Assembly (NCBI RefSeq): GCF_000735605.1
Contig: NZ_JPKG01000016.1
Coordinates: 62,001-126,000, forward strand
DNA: 64,000 nucleotides
Source: Allobosea sp. LC85
GTDB lineage: Bacteria; Pseudomonadota; Alphaproteobacteria; Rhizobiales; Beijerinckiaceae
Direction of reading: 5' to 3'
In this document: piece after piece, positions 1-7,570 of the stretch
Position numbering within the stretch: position 1 is the first letter of the stretch
Layout of the letters: each line of letters begins with the position of its first letter
Program-made: the position numbers and the translations under genes
The notes under the pieces: generated by a model
Seen by the model: only the letters and a program-made list of their open reading frames with translations
The model's database searches: none
Told to the model about the DNA's origin: nothing

Positions 1-1064
1 AGTTCGCGGAACTCAAGGGCGCGATCAACGAGACAGTCGACCGCCTCTCGACGACCGTGCGCACGATCCAGACAACCTCAGCCGAGGTCGAGCTGGCCGC
101 ACGCGAGATCAACCTTGGGGCCGATGACCTCTCCAAACGGACCGAGGAGCAGGCGAGTTCGCTGGAGGAAACTGCCGCGACGACCGAAGAGTTGGCGGCC
201 TCGGTGAAGGCTTCTGCTCAGGCTTCGCGCCAGGCAGCGTCGATCGCCAACGAGGCGACGGAGACAGCACAATCGGGCGGAGCGATCGCGACCCGAGCAG
301 TCGACGCCATGGCACGCATCGAGAGTGCCTCGCAAAAGATCTCCGACATCATCAGGGTCATCGACGACATCGCCTTTCAGACCAACCTCCTCGCCTTGAA
401 CGCAGCGGTGGAAGCCGCCCGCGCCGGCGATGCCGGCAAGGGCTTTGCCGTCGTCGCCAGCGAGGTCCGCACGCTCGCCCAGCGCTCTGGCGAGGCGGCC
501 AAGGACATCTCGGTCCTGATATCCTCCTCGAACACGGAGGTCGGTGATGGCGTCAAGCTGGTGCGCCAGGCTGGCGATGCGCTGACCCGGATCTTGGAAG
601 CGTCGCAGAAAGTAGCGGCTACGATCGCCGACATCTCCTCGGCGGCGGGAGAGCAGGCCAACGGCATCGACGAAATGAGCCAGGCGGTGGCGCATCTCGA
701 TGAGATGACCCAGCAGAATGCGGCGCTCGCTGAAGAGAGTGCGGCCTCGGCTGCTTCGCTGACCGGGCGCATCGCCCAGCTCAACGATCTCGTCGCGGCG
801 TTCAAGACCGGGCATGAGACGGTGGCTCCGGCCCATCTGCAGCCCCAGACGCCCGCAACCAAGCTCTTCGCCCTGCCGCAAAAGCGAACGAGCGACAAGG
901 TCGCAACGGCCGCGAATTCCGACTCGGAACCAGCGCGCCTGCGCAGGCTCGCCCAGGCCGCCTTCGCTCAGTCTAAAGCTTCCCCTTCCGATCCCGCCAG
1001 GCCGGTCCCCGTCCGCAAGGCCGCCAGCAGCCGAGCCGGCGATGCCGGTTGGGAAGAGTTCTGA
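1..1064 (+). CDS. Methyl-accepting chemotaxis protein, C-terminal part
   Basis: The reading frame is open from base 3, so the gene starts left of the window and about 353 residues are visible. These are the cytoplasmic signalling domain of a chemoreceptor, which controls the CheA kinase through CheW. The hairpin tip AFQTNLLALNAAVEAARAG, followed by GKGFAVVASEVRTLAQRS, is the canonical kinase-control region. Long Ala/Glu/Ser heptads on both sides form the coiled coil, and the Glu/Gln-rich segment near the visible start is a likely methylation helix. The last residues are GWEEF, which resembles the xWxxF pentapeptide that tethers CheR/CheB in some receptors. The sensor domain and membrane segments are outside the window, so the ligand cannot be guessed. 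Confidence 0.95.
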   Translation, partial: FAELKGAINETVDRLSTTVRTIQTTSAEVELAAREINLGADDLSKRTEEQASSLEETAATTEELAASVKASAQASRQAASIANEATETAQSGGAIATRAVDAMARIESASQKISDIIRVIDDIAFQTNLLALNAAVEAARAGDAGKGFAVVASEVRTLAQRSGEAAKDISVLISSSNTEVGDGVKLVRQAGDALTRILEASQKVAATIADISSAAGEQANGIDEMSQAVAHLDEMTQQNAALAEESAASAASLTGRIAQLNDLVAAFKTGHETVAPAHLQPQTPATKLFALPQKRTSDKVATAANSDSEPARLRRLAQAAFAQSKASPSDPARPVPVRKAASSRAGDAGWEEF

Positions 1065-1161
1065 GCGCGCGCGAAGCCGGAGCCGCGCGGAGAACATCAG
1101 CGAGCCGCACCTCGTGGAGTGCGGACTCGCTTACAGGTGAGATACGCTCGATCAGAGCTGA

Positions 1162-1189
1162 TTCACCCCGGCCCGAGAGCCGGAGTGAA
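1162..1189. terminator. Hairpin between convergent genes
   Basis: An 11-bp stem with one mismatch (arms TTCACCCCGGC and GCCGGAGTGAA, 6-nt loop) sits between the convergent chemoreceptor and gapR genes. It could stop transcription from both sides, but it has no T-run on either strand, so intrinsic termination is uncertain. Confidence 0.4.
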
Positions 1190-1260
1190 CCAAGTGTGAA
1201 ACAATATTGATTTAACTGATGAGGCCACTGCGCAAGTTGGGATACTTGCACAGTGAGAGA

Positions 1261-1503
1261 TCAGGCGCTCTCGCCGACAGCCTGCAGGTAGAGCTCGAGG
1301 ATCGCTTCCTCTTCCTGGCGCTCATTCAGGTCGCGCTTGCGCAGCGCGACGACCTTGCGTAGCACCTTGACGTCATAGCCATTGCCCTTGGCCTCGGCAT
1401 AGACCTCCTTGATGTCGTCGGCGATCGTCTTCTTCTCTTCCTCGAGGCGCTCGATGCGCTGCACGATGCTCTTGAGCTGATCGCCCTGAACCGGATCGTC
1501 CAT
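1261..1503 (-). CDS. gapR: GapR-family DNA-binding protein (DUF2312)
   Basis: An 80-residue, highly charged, mostly helical protein that opens with a long heptad coiled coil ([20 protein letters not shown]) and continues with the family signature around [19 protein letters not shown]. This matches the small alphaproteobacterial DUF2312/GapR family. Caulobacter GapR is a nucleoid-associated protein that encircles overtwisted, AT-rich DNA and aids replication and segregation. The ATG has an AAGGG sequence just upstream. The length is typical for the family. The gene is monocistronic and convergent with the chemoreceptor gene. The family call is firm; a specific role in this organism is inferred. 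Confidence 0.92.
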   Translation of the reverse strand: MDDPVQGDQLKSIVQRIERLEEEKKTIADDIKEVYAEAKGNGYDVKVLRKVVALRKRDLNERQEEEAILELYLQAVGESA

Positions 1504-1613
1504 TCCAAAACCCTTCTCTATAGATTTGGCCGCAGGGGTTCGCCCGGATCGGGTGCCGGCGTCAAGCGCGAACCGTCCCTTGGCACGAAGTGCTCAACAG
1601 TCCTGCTGTCGCA

Positions 1614-1892
1614 TCAGGTGATCGCGGCGGCGTTCAGCGCCGCAACGCAGGGCGGCACGATCCGGGCGAGGCGAATCCCCCATTCCCGTGCGGCCTCCGG
1701 CGTCGCGATCAGGTCCTGCCGAACCTCCAGGGCGTCAGGCAGGCCGCCGCGATAGGGCTCATTGTCGCCGACGACAAGGTCACTCTCAGCCTGGAAGGCG
1801 GCGATCAGCGACCGCGCCAGTTCCCCTGCCCGATCCCATAGCACGCCGAGGGACGCGCCACCTGAATCCGCCATCGGGAAATCGGACCGCAT
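1614..1892 (-). pseudogene. Remnant of an N-formylglutamate amidohydrolase (COG3931-like)
   Basis: The 92-codon frame from an ATG preceded by GGAG ends in segments that look like the C-terminus of predicted N-formylglutamate amidohydrolases: LGVLWDRAGELARSLIAAF, then DLVVGDNEPY, then EVRQDLIATPEAAREWGIRL. The catalytic N-terminal two thirds is missing, and the stretch normally lying between the GDNEPY motif and the EIRQDLI motif is shortened to a few residues. I read it as a decayed gene. Because a plausible ribosome-binding site precedes the ATG, a short translated product cannot be excluded. A different, intact member of the broader family lies at 14610-15530. The call rests on my memory of the family motifs, not on an alignment. 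Confidence 0.5.
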
Positions 1893-1999
1893 CGGCGCTC
1901 CAAAAAGTATTATTAGATCGGCAAATGCCTGATGACGTCCGCCGGCCAGCGACATAGAAGGGCATTCAACGAAAGTCGACCAAATCGACGTGACGGTGG

Positions 2000-3322
2000 G
2001 TGGAAGGTGGGGTGGACTTGCAGCACGTGAGGAACGATTCGGCTGAGCCCCTGCGTATTGCGAGGACGATCTTCGATGCCGCCGTCGACCGCGCCCGCCC
2101 GTCCGGCTGCCTTCCCGCTCACCTGCCCGAACCATTGAAGGACGGCCGCCTGATCCTGCTCGCCGCCGGCAAGGCCGCCGGCAGCATGACCGCCCTCGCA
2201 GAGGCGCATTATCTCGACTCCGGCCTATCGCCCGAGCGCCTTACCGGCCACGCCGTCGCCCGTCACGGCTACGAGACCGCGACGCGCCATATTCCGATGG
2301 TCGCGGCCGGCCACCCGGTGCCGGATGAAGGCAGCATTCGCAGCGCCGAACGCGCCCTCGAACTCGCCCGCTCGGCAACCGGGCATGATCTGGTGCTGGT
2401 GCTCCTCTCCGGCGGTGGCTCGGCCAACTGGGTGGCACCGGCCGGTGATCTGACGCTGGCGGAGAAGCAGGCGGTCAACAAGGCGCTGCTGCGTTCCGGC
2501 GCACCGATCGGCGAGATGAACATCGTCCGCAAGCGGCTCTCGCGCATCAAGGGCGGCCGCCTCGCGCTGGCTGCCGCTCCGGCCAGACTCGTGACGCTGG
2601 CAATCTCGGACGTCCCCGGCGACGAGCCGACTGTGATCGCCTCGGGTCCGACCGTAGCCGATCCGAGCAGCATGGCCGATGCGCGCGCCATCGTCGCCCG
2701 CTACGGGCTCGACCTGCCGCCGGCGGCGCGCGCACTGCTCGCCGACGACGCCAGCGAGACACCGAAGCCTGGCGACCCCGCCTTCGCCAATAGCGTGTTC
2801 CGGATCATCGCCCGGCCGCAGGATGCAATCGCAGCGGCGATCGCGAGCGCACGGGACGCGGGCTATGAGCCCATCGATCTCGGCGCCGATCTCGAAGGCG
2901 AGGCCCGCGGGGTTGCGGCCGACCATGCCTCGCTTGCGTTACGCCTCAAGGCCCAGGGGCGGCGTGCCGCGATCATCTCAGGTGGCGAACTCACCGTGAC
3001 CCTGCTCGGCAAGGGCCGCGGCGGCCCGAACCAGGAATATGCATTGGCCCTTGCCATTGCGCTTGGCGGCGAGCCCGGCATCGTCGCGCTGTCCGGCGAC
3101 ACCGATGGCACCGATGGCGGCGGCGGCGAGGCGACCGACCCCGCCGGTGCGATGATCGATCCCACGACATTGGCCCGAGCGACGGCGCGCGGCCTCGTTC
3201 CTGCCCAATCGCTGGCCGACAACGATTCGACCGGCTTCTTCGAGGCCATTGGCGACCTGCTGCGGACGGGACCGACCTTGACCAATGTGAATGATTGCCG
3301 CGTCATCCTGATCGACCCCTAG
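2000..3322 (+). CDS. Glycerate 2-kinase (GckA/TtuD type, MOFRL family)
   Basis: Phosphorylates D-glycerate to 2-phosphoglycerate, feeding glyoxylate and serine-derived carbon into lower glycolysis. The N-terminal part has the DUF4147 features AAGKAAGSM and LVLVLLSGGGSA, followed by KRLSRIKGGRLA. The C-terminal MOFRL domain shows GGELTVTLLGKGRGGPNQEY and ALSGDTDGTDGGGGEATD, the conserved nucleotide/substrate loops. The longest frame begins at a GTG at 2000; GTGs at 2012 and 2027 are also possible, since homologues usually begin shortly before the (I)xDAAVxxA helix. It is the first gene of an apparent operon: six bases separate it from the DUF1036 gene, and pyk follows, a sensible metabolic partnership because the kinase product lies two steps upstream of pyruvate. 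Confidence 0.9.
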   Translation: MEGGVDLQHVRNDSAEPLRIARTIFDAAVDRARPSGCLPAHLPEPLKDGRLILLAAGKAAGSMTALAEAHYLDSGLSPERLTGHAVARHGYETATRHIPMVAAGHPVPDEGSIRSAERALELARSATGHDLVLVLLSGGGSANWVAPAGDLTLAEKQAVNKALLRSGAPIGEMNIVRKRLSRIKGGRLALAAAPARLVTLAISDVPGDEPTVIASGPTVADPSSMADARAIVARYGLDLPPAARALLADDASETPKPGDPAFANSVFRIIARPQDAIAAAIASARDAGYEPIDLGADLEGEARGVAADHASLALRLKAQGRRAAIISGGELTVTLLGKGRGGPNQEYALALAIALGGEPGIVALSGDTDGTDGGGGEATDPAGAMIDPTTLARATARGLVPAQSLADNDSTGFFEAIGDLLRTGPTLTNVNDCRVILIDP

Positions 3323-3328
3323 ACAATC

Positions 3329-3778
3329 ATGACGAGCCGATTCGACCGATCTCTCTTGCGCCTCGGCCTGTTGCTGGCCGGCCTTCTCGGAAGCGCGGCT
3401 CCCGCGCTCGCCGACCTGAGGATGTGCAATACCACGGGCAGTCGCGTCGGTGTCGCCATCGGCTATCGTGATGGGCAGGGCTGGGTCACCGAAGGTTGGT
3501 GGAACATCGCGCCGCGCGGCTGCGAGACCCTGCTGCGCGGCACACTTGCGGCGCGGTTCTACTACGTGCACGCCATCGACTACGACAAAGGTGGCGAATG
3601 GACGGGCAAATCCATCATGTGCACGCGCAACAAGGAATTTACGATCCGCGGCATCGAGGACTGCCTTGCCCGCGGATATGACCGGTCCGGCTTCTTCGAG
3701 GTCGATACCGGCGAGCAGAAAAGCTGGACGATCCAGCTGACCGATTCCACCCCCGGCGCAACGCCGCCGCGACAGTGA
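3329..3778 (+). CDS. DUF1036 exported protein
   Basis: A 149-residue protein with a Sec signal peptide (basic start, hydrophobic stretch LLRLGLLLAGLLGSAAPALA, cleavage after ALA). The mature part begins DLRMCNTTGSRVGVAIGY, the start of the DUF1036 domain, and keeps its Trp-rich core (EGWWNIAPRGCETLL) and paired cysteines. The function of the family is unknown; members are periplasmic or exported. It lies between glycerate kinase and pyruvate kinase with very short gaps, so it is very probably co-transcribed with them, but nothing visible links it mechanistically to glycolysis. Confidence 0.88.
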   Translation: MTSRFDRSLLRLGLLLAGLLGSAAPALADLRMCNTTGSRVGVAIGYRDGQGWVTEGWWNIAPRGCETLLRGTLAARFYYVHAIDYDKGGEWTGKSIMCTRNKEFTIRGIEDCLARGYDRSGFFEVDTGEQKSWTIQLTDSTPGATPPRQ

Positions 3779-3788
3779 GGACCTAAGA

Positions 3789-5228
3789 ATGAGGCGCGAA
3801 CGCCGGATCAAGATCATCGCCACCCTGGGTCCGGCTTCCGCCAGCGAGGAGATGTGCGCCAAGCTGTTCGAAGCCGGCGTCGACGTCTTCCGGATCAATA
3901 TGAGCCACACCCAGCGCGAGACGCTGCCCGAGCGCATCGCCATGCTTCGCCGCCTGGAGGAGAAATTCCATCGCCCCGTCGGCATCCTCGCCGATCTGCA
4001 GGGGCCGAAACTGCGCGTCGGCCAGTTCGGTGGCGACGGTGGCGTGATGCTGGAAAAGAACGCGCGCTTCGTCCTCGATTCCGATCCCGCCCCCGGCGAC
4101 GTCAAGCGCGTCTACCTGCCCCATCCCGAGATTCTGAGCGCGCTGGAGCCCGGCCACAGCCTCATCCTCGACGACGGCAAGATCCGTCTCGTCGTCGAGA
4201 AGGCGAGCCCCAAGCAGGCTGTGACCCGCGTCACGGTCGCTGGCAGGCTTTCATCGCGCAAGGGCGTCAGCCTGCCCGACACCACGATCCCGGTCTCGGC
4301 GATGACTGACAAGGATCGCTCCGACGCCGAAGCCGCAGCCGAGGCTGGCGTCGACTGGATCGCGCTCTCCTTCGTCCAGCGCCCCGAGGACATGGCCGAC
4401 CTTCGCAAGATCGTGCGCGGGCGCGCGCTTGCGCTCGCCAAGATCGAAAAGCCGCAAGCCGTGCTCCGGCTGGAGGAAATCATCGAGGCGTCCGACGCGA
4501 TCATGGTCGCGCGTGGCGATCTCGGCGTCGAGATGCCGCTGGAGAAGGTGCCGGGCACCCAAAAGCGCATCACCCGCATGGCACGGCGCATGGGCAAGCC
4601 CGTCGTCGTGGCGACCCAGATGCTGGAAAGCATGATCACTGCTCCGGTGCCGACCCGCGCCGAGGTCTCCGACGTCGCGACCGCCGTCTTTGAGGGCGCC
4701 GACGCCGTGATGCTCTCGGCCGAGAGCGCCGCCGGGCAGTACCCGATCGAGGCGGTGGCGATGATGAACCGCATCGCCGAGGAGGTGGAGAATGAATCGA
4801 TCTACCGCTCGATCCTCGAATCGCAACGCGCCGAGCCTGAGGCCACCGGCGCCGACGCCATCGCCAAGGCAGCCCACGAGATCGCCGAAGCGCTGCACCT
4901 GAAGGCCATCACGGCCTGGACCTCCTCGGGCTCGACCGCCTTCCGCATCGCCCGCGAGCGGCCGAACTCGACGGTCATCGCACTGACGCCCAATCGCGGG
5001 ACGGCGCGGCGCCTCACGTTGGTCTGGGGTGTGCACGCGGTCGTGACCAAGGACGCAAGCGACATCGACGATATGGCGTTCCGCGCCTGCAAATTCGCGG
5101 TCCGCGAAGGCTATGCCGCGGTTGGAGACCGGATCATCGTGGTTGCCGGCGTCCCCTTCGGCACGCCGGGCGCGACCAACATGGTGCGCATCGCCTTCAT
5201 CGCGAAGGAACACGGCGCGAAGGCCTGA
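3789..5228 (+). CDS. pyk: Pyruvate kinase
   Basis: Converts phosphoenolpyruvate and ADP to pyruvate and ATP. The 479-residue length is standard. Visible landmarks are the N-terminal RRIKIIATLGPAS, INMSHT (normally N[FM]SHG), the lid domain after DLQGPKLRVG, the catalytic signature ALAKIEKP with its active-site Lys, and the Mg/PEP-binding stretch MVARGDLGVEMPLEKVP. The C-terminal regulatory domain begins near residue 350. A TGAGGA ribosome-binding site precedes the ATG, and the gene follows the DUF1036 gene after 10 bases, so it is probably the last gene of the glycerate kinase operon. A RIME-like repeat begins 6 bases after its stop codon. Confidence 0.97.
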   Translation: MRRERRIKIIATLGPASASEEMCAKLFEAGVDVFRINMSHTQRETLPERIAMLRRLEEKFHRPVGILADLQGPKLRVGQFGGDGGVMLEKNARFVLDSDPAPGDVKRVYLPHPEILSALEPGHSLILDDGKIRLVVEKASPKQAVTRVTVAGRLSSRKGVSLPDTTIPVSAMTDKDRSDAEAAAEAGVDWIALSFVQRPEDMADLRKIVRGRALALAKIEKPQAVLRLEEIIEASDAIMVARGDLGVEMPLEKVPGTQKRITRMARRMGKPVVVATQMLESMITAPVPTRAEVSDVATAVFEGADAVMLSAESAAGQYPIEAVAMMNRIAEEVENESIYRSILESQRAEPEATGADAIAKAAHEIAEALHLKAITAWTSSGSTAFRIARERPNSTVIALTPNRGTARRLTLVWGVHAVVTKDASDIDDMAFRACKFAVREGYAAVGDRIIVVAGVPFGTPGATNMVRIAFIAKEHGAKA

Positions 5229-5233
5229 CGCCT

Positions 5234-5338
5234 TAAAGCATCGGCCCGAAAAGTGGATTGCGATTTTCGGGGCAAAGTCGATGCAAACACAAAGGGTTAG
5301 ATCATCGGATCGGATACGATTTCCGGTCCGATGATCTA
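5234..5338 (+). repeat. RIME-like two-palindrome intergenic repeat, copy A1
   Basis: About 105 bases made of two hairpins. The first has outer arms GCATCG/CGATGC and inner arms CCCGAAAA/TTTTCGGG around the loop segment GTGGATTGCG. The second is a long palindrome with arms related to GATCATCGG and CCGATGATC. A near-identical inverted copy (A2) lies at 58942-59044. The architecture and the CCGAAAAGTGG core match the Rhizobium-specific intergenic mosaic element type. The right end supplies the TAG stop codon of the leftward hydrolase gene next to it. Confidence 0.85.
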
Positions 5339-6325
5339 GTGAGCAAAGGCGAGGCTCGAACGCGGTCCGGCCAACTGGTCGATCGCCTCGACAATGATCT
5401 CGGGCGCAGCGTGGTGCGGCATATGGCCGACGCCCGGCAGCAATACGAAGCGCCCCTGCGGCGCCTCACGCGCGATCGCGGCGGAATGGATCACCGGAGA
5501 CACGATCGCATCGCTATCTCCGGTGATCGCTACCACCGGAATCCTGAGATCGCGATAGCGCGGTGCCTGTGCGCTGACGAAGGCGTGGGTCGCCGCGACG
5601 TCCTGCGCATTTGCCTCGAAGGTCGAGGGCCGCAGCAGCAGCCGGATTTCGCCCGCCGCGACATAGCCGGGCGTGACTGGTCGCGGCGCAAAGACACTCT
5701 CGACACTGGCGCGCAGGAAGGCATCGGACGCCGGCACGCCGATCAGCCGGGTGAAGACCGGGCCGACCACGGGCCACGAGGCCGCGTGATAATACCAGGC
5801 AATGCCACCCGGCCAGGGATGGGTCACGCCCCCGAGCAGGACAAGGCCGCGCAATCGCTCCGGATGGTCCAGCGCAATCCGGGTCGCAAGTGCTCCAGCC
5901 AGCGAATGCGCGACCAGTACGAAGGGTTCCGACAGGATCTGGTCGAGCGCCTTCATGATGACTTTTGCCTGCTGGCCGGGGTCGGCCATGGCATTCTCGT
6001 CGATCCGATCGCTCCAGCCATGGCCCGGCCGGTCGAGCGCAATCACCCGGTAATGGCCAAGCTCGGGTCCAAGCGTCGCGAGCAGGTCGGCATGGTCGGA
6101 CGAGGCACCGTGGACGAGGACGACGGTGCCGCGCATCTCGCCCACCGACTTGCGCTCGACATAATGCAGCTTCCCTCCTGGAAGCGTCAGGAAGCTGCCC
6201 TTGGGTGGATGCTGTCGCTCTGCTTCGACGCCAAGCCACTCCGTCCTGGCGAGCAGGCCAGCAACAAGAAGGGCGGGGAGAATGAGCAAGGTGCGCGCGA
6301 GCATGGTCTGCTTACTTCGCCGCAT
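5336..6325 (-). CDS. Alpha/beta hydrolase, membrane-anchored or exported
   Basis: The protein starts with a single hydrophobic segment (LLILPALLVAGLLA), so it is probably anchored in or exported across the inner membrane. An alpha/beta-hydrolase fold follows: oxyanion motif LVHGASSDH, strand ALDRPGHGWSD, nucleophile elbow VLVAHSLAGA, acid in VVAITGDSDAIVSP and catalytic His in LLPGVGHMPHH. The elbow reads AHSLA instead of GxSxG, with Ala at both usual Gly positions. I chose the ATG at 6325 (329 residues); 6304 is an alternative. The frame is open up to 6379, but that extension lies inside repeat B1 and is unlikely to be coding. The TAG stop lies in repeat A1. Substrate unknown. Confidence 0.85.
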   Translation of the reverse strand: MRRSKQTMLARTLLILPALLVAGLLARTEWLGVEAERQHPPKGSFLTLPGGKLHYVERKSVGEMRGTVVLVHGASSDHADLLATLGPELGHYRVIALDRPGHGWSDRIDENAMADPGQQAKVIMKALDQILSEPFVLVAHSLAGALATRIALDHPERLRGLVLLGGVTHPWPGGIAWYYHAASWPVVGPVFTRLIGVPASDAFLRASVESVFAPRPVTPGYVAAGEIRLLLRPSTFEANAQDVAATHAFVSAQAPRYRDLRIPVVAITGDSDAIVSPVIHSAAIAREAPQGRFVLLPGVGHMPHHAAPEIIVEAIDQLAGPRSSLAFAH

Positions 6326-6342
6326 CCGCTTCGGTTTCACTG

Positions 6343-6449
6343 GAGCATGCTGCGAAAAAGTGGCAACGGTTTTTCGCATAAAGCATGCTCTAGACTATGA
6401 GAGTCGATCACGCTTCGTTTGGACGATTTCGTCCAAACGAAGCGTGATC
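6343..6449 (+). repeat. RIME-like two-palindrome repeat, copy B1
   Basis: About 107 bases with the same layout as repeat A1 but different arm sequences. Hairpin 1 has outer arms GAGCATGC/GCATGCTC and inner arms TGCGAAAAA/TTTTTCGCA around GTGGCAACGG. Hairpin 2 is a nearly perfect 21-bp stem built on GATCACGCTTCG and CGTTTGGACGA. Because both arms differ together from copy A1, base pairing is preserved. It fills the gap between the TPR gene and the hydrolase gene. A truncated inverted relative (B2) lies at 44957-45041. Confidence 0.85.
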
Positions 6450-6466
6450 TGGGGAACCGCAAGGAC

Positions 6467-7123
6467 CTACGCGTCGCGGCCGTCGACTTCGGTCTTCAGC
6501 GCCTCGACTGCGTCCTTGATGGCCTCGAATTGCGGATAGATCTCCTGTGCCCGCCGATAGGCGATCAGCGCACGCTTGTCGTCCCCCTGCTGCCGCAGGA
6601 TGCTGCCGAGCCCCATCATCGCGCCGAAATGACGTGGCTCGCGCTTCAGCGCCTCGCCGATGTCGATCATCGAGCGGATCGAATCCCCCGCCAGGAAGAG
6701 CGCATTGGCGCGCTGGTTCCACCCCTCGGCCCAGTCCGGCTCGAGACTGATGATGCGATCGAGCAGTTCGATCGAAAGATCGAGCTCCTTGGCCCGCATC
6801 GCTTCCTGCGCCCGCGCCATCAGAAGATCGGCCGTATCCGAGCCCGATCGCGCCCAGCGCCGCTGGATCAGATTGGCGATGCCCTTGGCCTCCTCCGGGC
6901 TCTTGGCCGCAGCAAGCCGCTCGAATAGCCGATCCAGCGTCGCTGTCGGGCTGCGCGAGGCTCCGGGAGCCGGCGTCACCGGATTATCGGTCGTGTCCGA
7001 ATGCGGCACGGTGCCCGGCTGTGCTGGTGCGCTGTCCTGTCCCAAAGCAGCGCCCACCCCGAACGGCAGCGCCGTGGCCAAGGCAAGCGCAAGCGCAGCA
7101 GAAGGCAGACCTGGAATGCTCAT
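6467..7123 (-). CDS. Exported TPR-repeat protein
   Basis: A 218-residue protein with a signal peptide (AALALALATALPFGVGAALG, cleavage near ALG/QD), a low-complexity linker rich in Thr and Pro, and then at least three tetratricopeptide repeats. These are visible as LLMARAQEAMRAKELDLSIE, IISLEPDWAEGWNQRANALF and ALKREPRHFGAMMGLGSIL, with the usual Ala/Gly and Pro spacing. Such periplasmic TPR proteins act as scaffolds for protein-protein contacts; no partner can be identified here. It stands alone, upstream of repeat B1 and separated from rpmJ by a strong terminator. Confidence 0.88.
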   Translation of the reverse strand: MSIPGLPSAALALALATALPFGVGAALGQDSAPAQPGTVPHSDTTDNPVTPAPGASRSPTATLDRLFERLAAAKSPEEAKGIANLIQRRWARSGSDTADLLMARAQEAMRAKELDLSIELLDRIISLEPDWAEGWNQRANALFLAGDSIRSMIDIGEALKREPRHFGAMMGLGSILRQQGDDKRALIAYRRAQEIYPQFEAIKDAVEALKTEVDGRDA

Positions 7124-7184
7124 GCCGACAAGTTTAGGGGCTCGTGCGGTCGCGTCAAATCACGACGTGGCGAGAGGCACATGC

Positions 7185-7218
7185 CAAAAAAGGTGGGCGC
7201 GCCGAGCGCGCCCACCTT
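7185..7218 (-). terminator. Intrinsic terminator after rpmJ
   Basis: A 13-bp perfect stem (arms AAGGTGGGCGCGC and its complement, loop of 3) followed on the minus strand by six T residues. It lies downstream of rpmJ and separates it from the TPR gene. A smaller 8-bp hairpin at 7242-7262 lies directly after the rpmJ stop codon. Confidence 0.9.
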
Positions 7219-7268
7219 CAAATCTGGAGTCAACATCGACGGCGCGGCTGAGAAAGCCGCGCGCCAGC

Positions 7269-7394
7269 TCAGCCCTGGCGCGCCTTGAAGCGCTTCTGGA
7301 CCTTGTTGATGATGTAGACGCGGCCCTTGCGGCGAACCAGCTGGTTGTCGCGATGACGGGCGCGCAGCGACTTGAGCGAATTGCGGATCTTCAT
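7269..7394 (-). CDS. rpmJ: Ribosomal protein bL36
   Basis: A 41-residue basic protein reading [20 protein letters not shown], then [20 protein letters not shown] and a final Gly. This is the short, zinc-free (C-minus) form of bL36: the Cys/His zinc ligands of the other form are absent. It is a component of the large ribosomal subunit. It is too short for many gene callers, but it is well supported by sequence, by a GGAG ribosome-binding site, by its own promoter about 110 bases upstream and by a strong terminator. As is common for this form, it stands outside the main ribosomal protein operons. Confidence 0.95.
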   Translation of the reverse strand: MKIRNSLKSLRARHRDNQLVRRKGRVYIINKVQKRFKARQG

Positions 7395-7512
7395 CGTCTC
7401 TACTCCGTCGATCCGCCTTCCGGGCGAATCGGTCAAAAATTCACAGCTGCGACGCGGATCGGCGGGCGATCCTCATCGACCACTCGAACGGCGCGGCTGA
7501 TGCGATGCCGGC

Positions 7513-7540
7513 TGTATACGGATTTTTCCGGCGATCGCAA
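7513..7540 (-). promoter_or_regulatory. Sigma-70-type promoter of rpmJ
   Basis: On the minus strand, TTGCGA (7535-7540) and TATACA (7513-7518) are separated by 16 bases. Transcription would start near 7506, giving a leader of about 110 nt before the rpmJ ATG. Confidence 0.55.
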
Positions 7541-7570
7541 GGGTCCCGCGTGCGAAAACCATTGAACACC

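Noticed and set aside
7239..7262. Second terminator after rpmJ
   Set aside because: The 8-bp hairpin has no T-run; the stem at 7190-7218 with six T is the convincing terminator.
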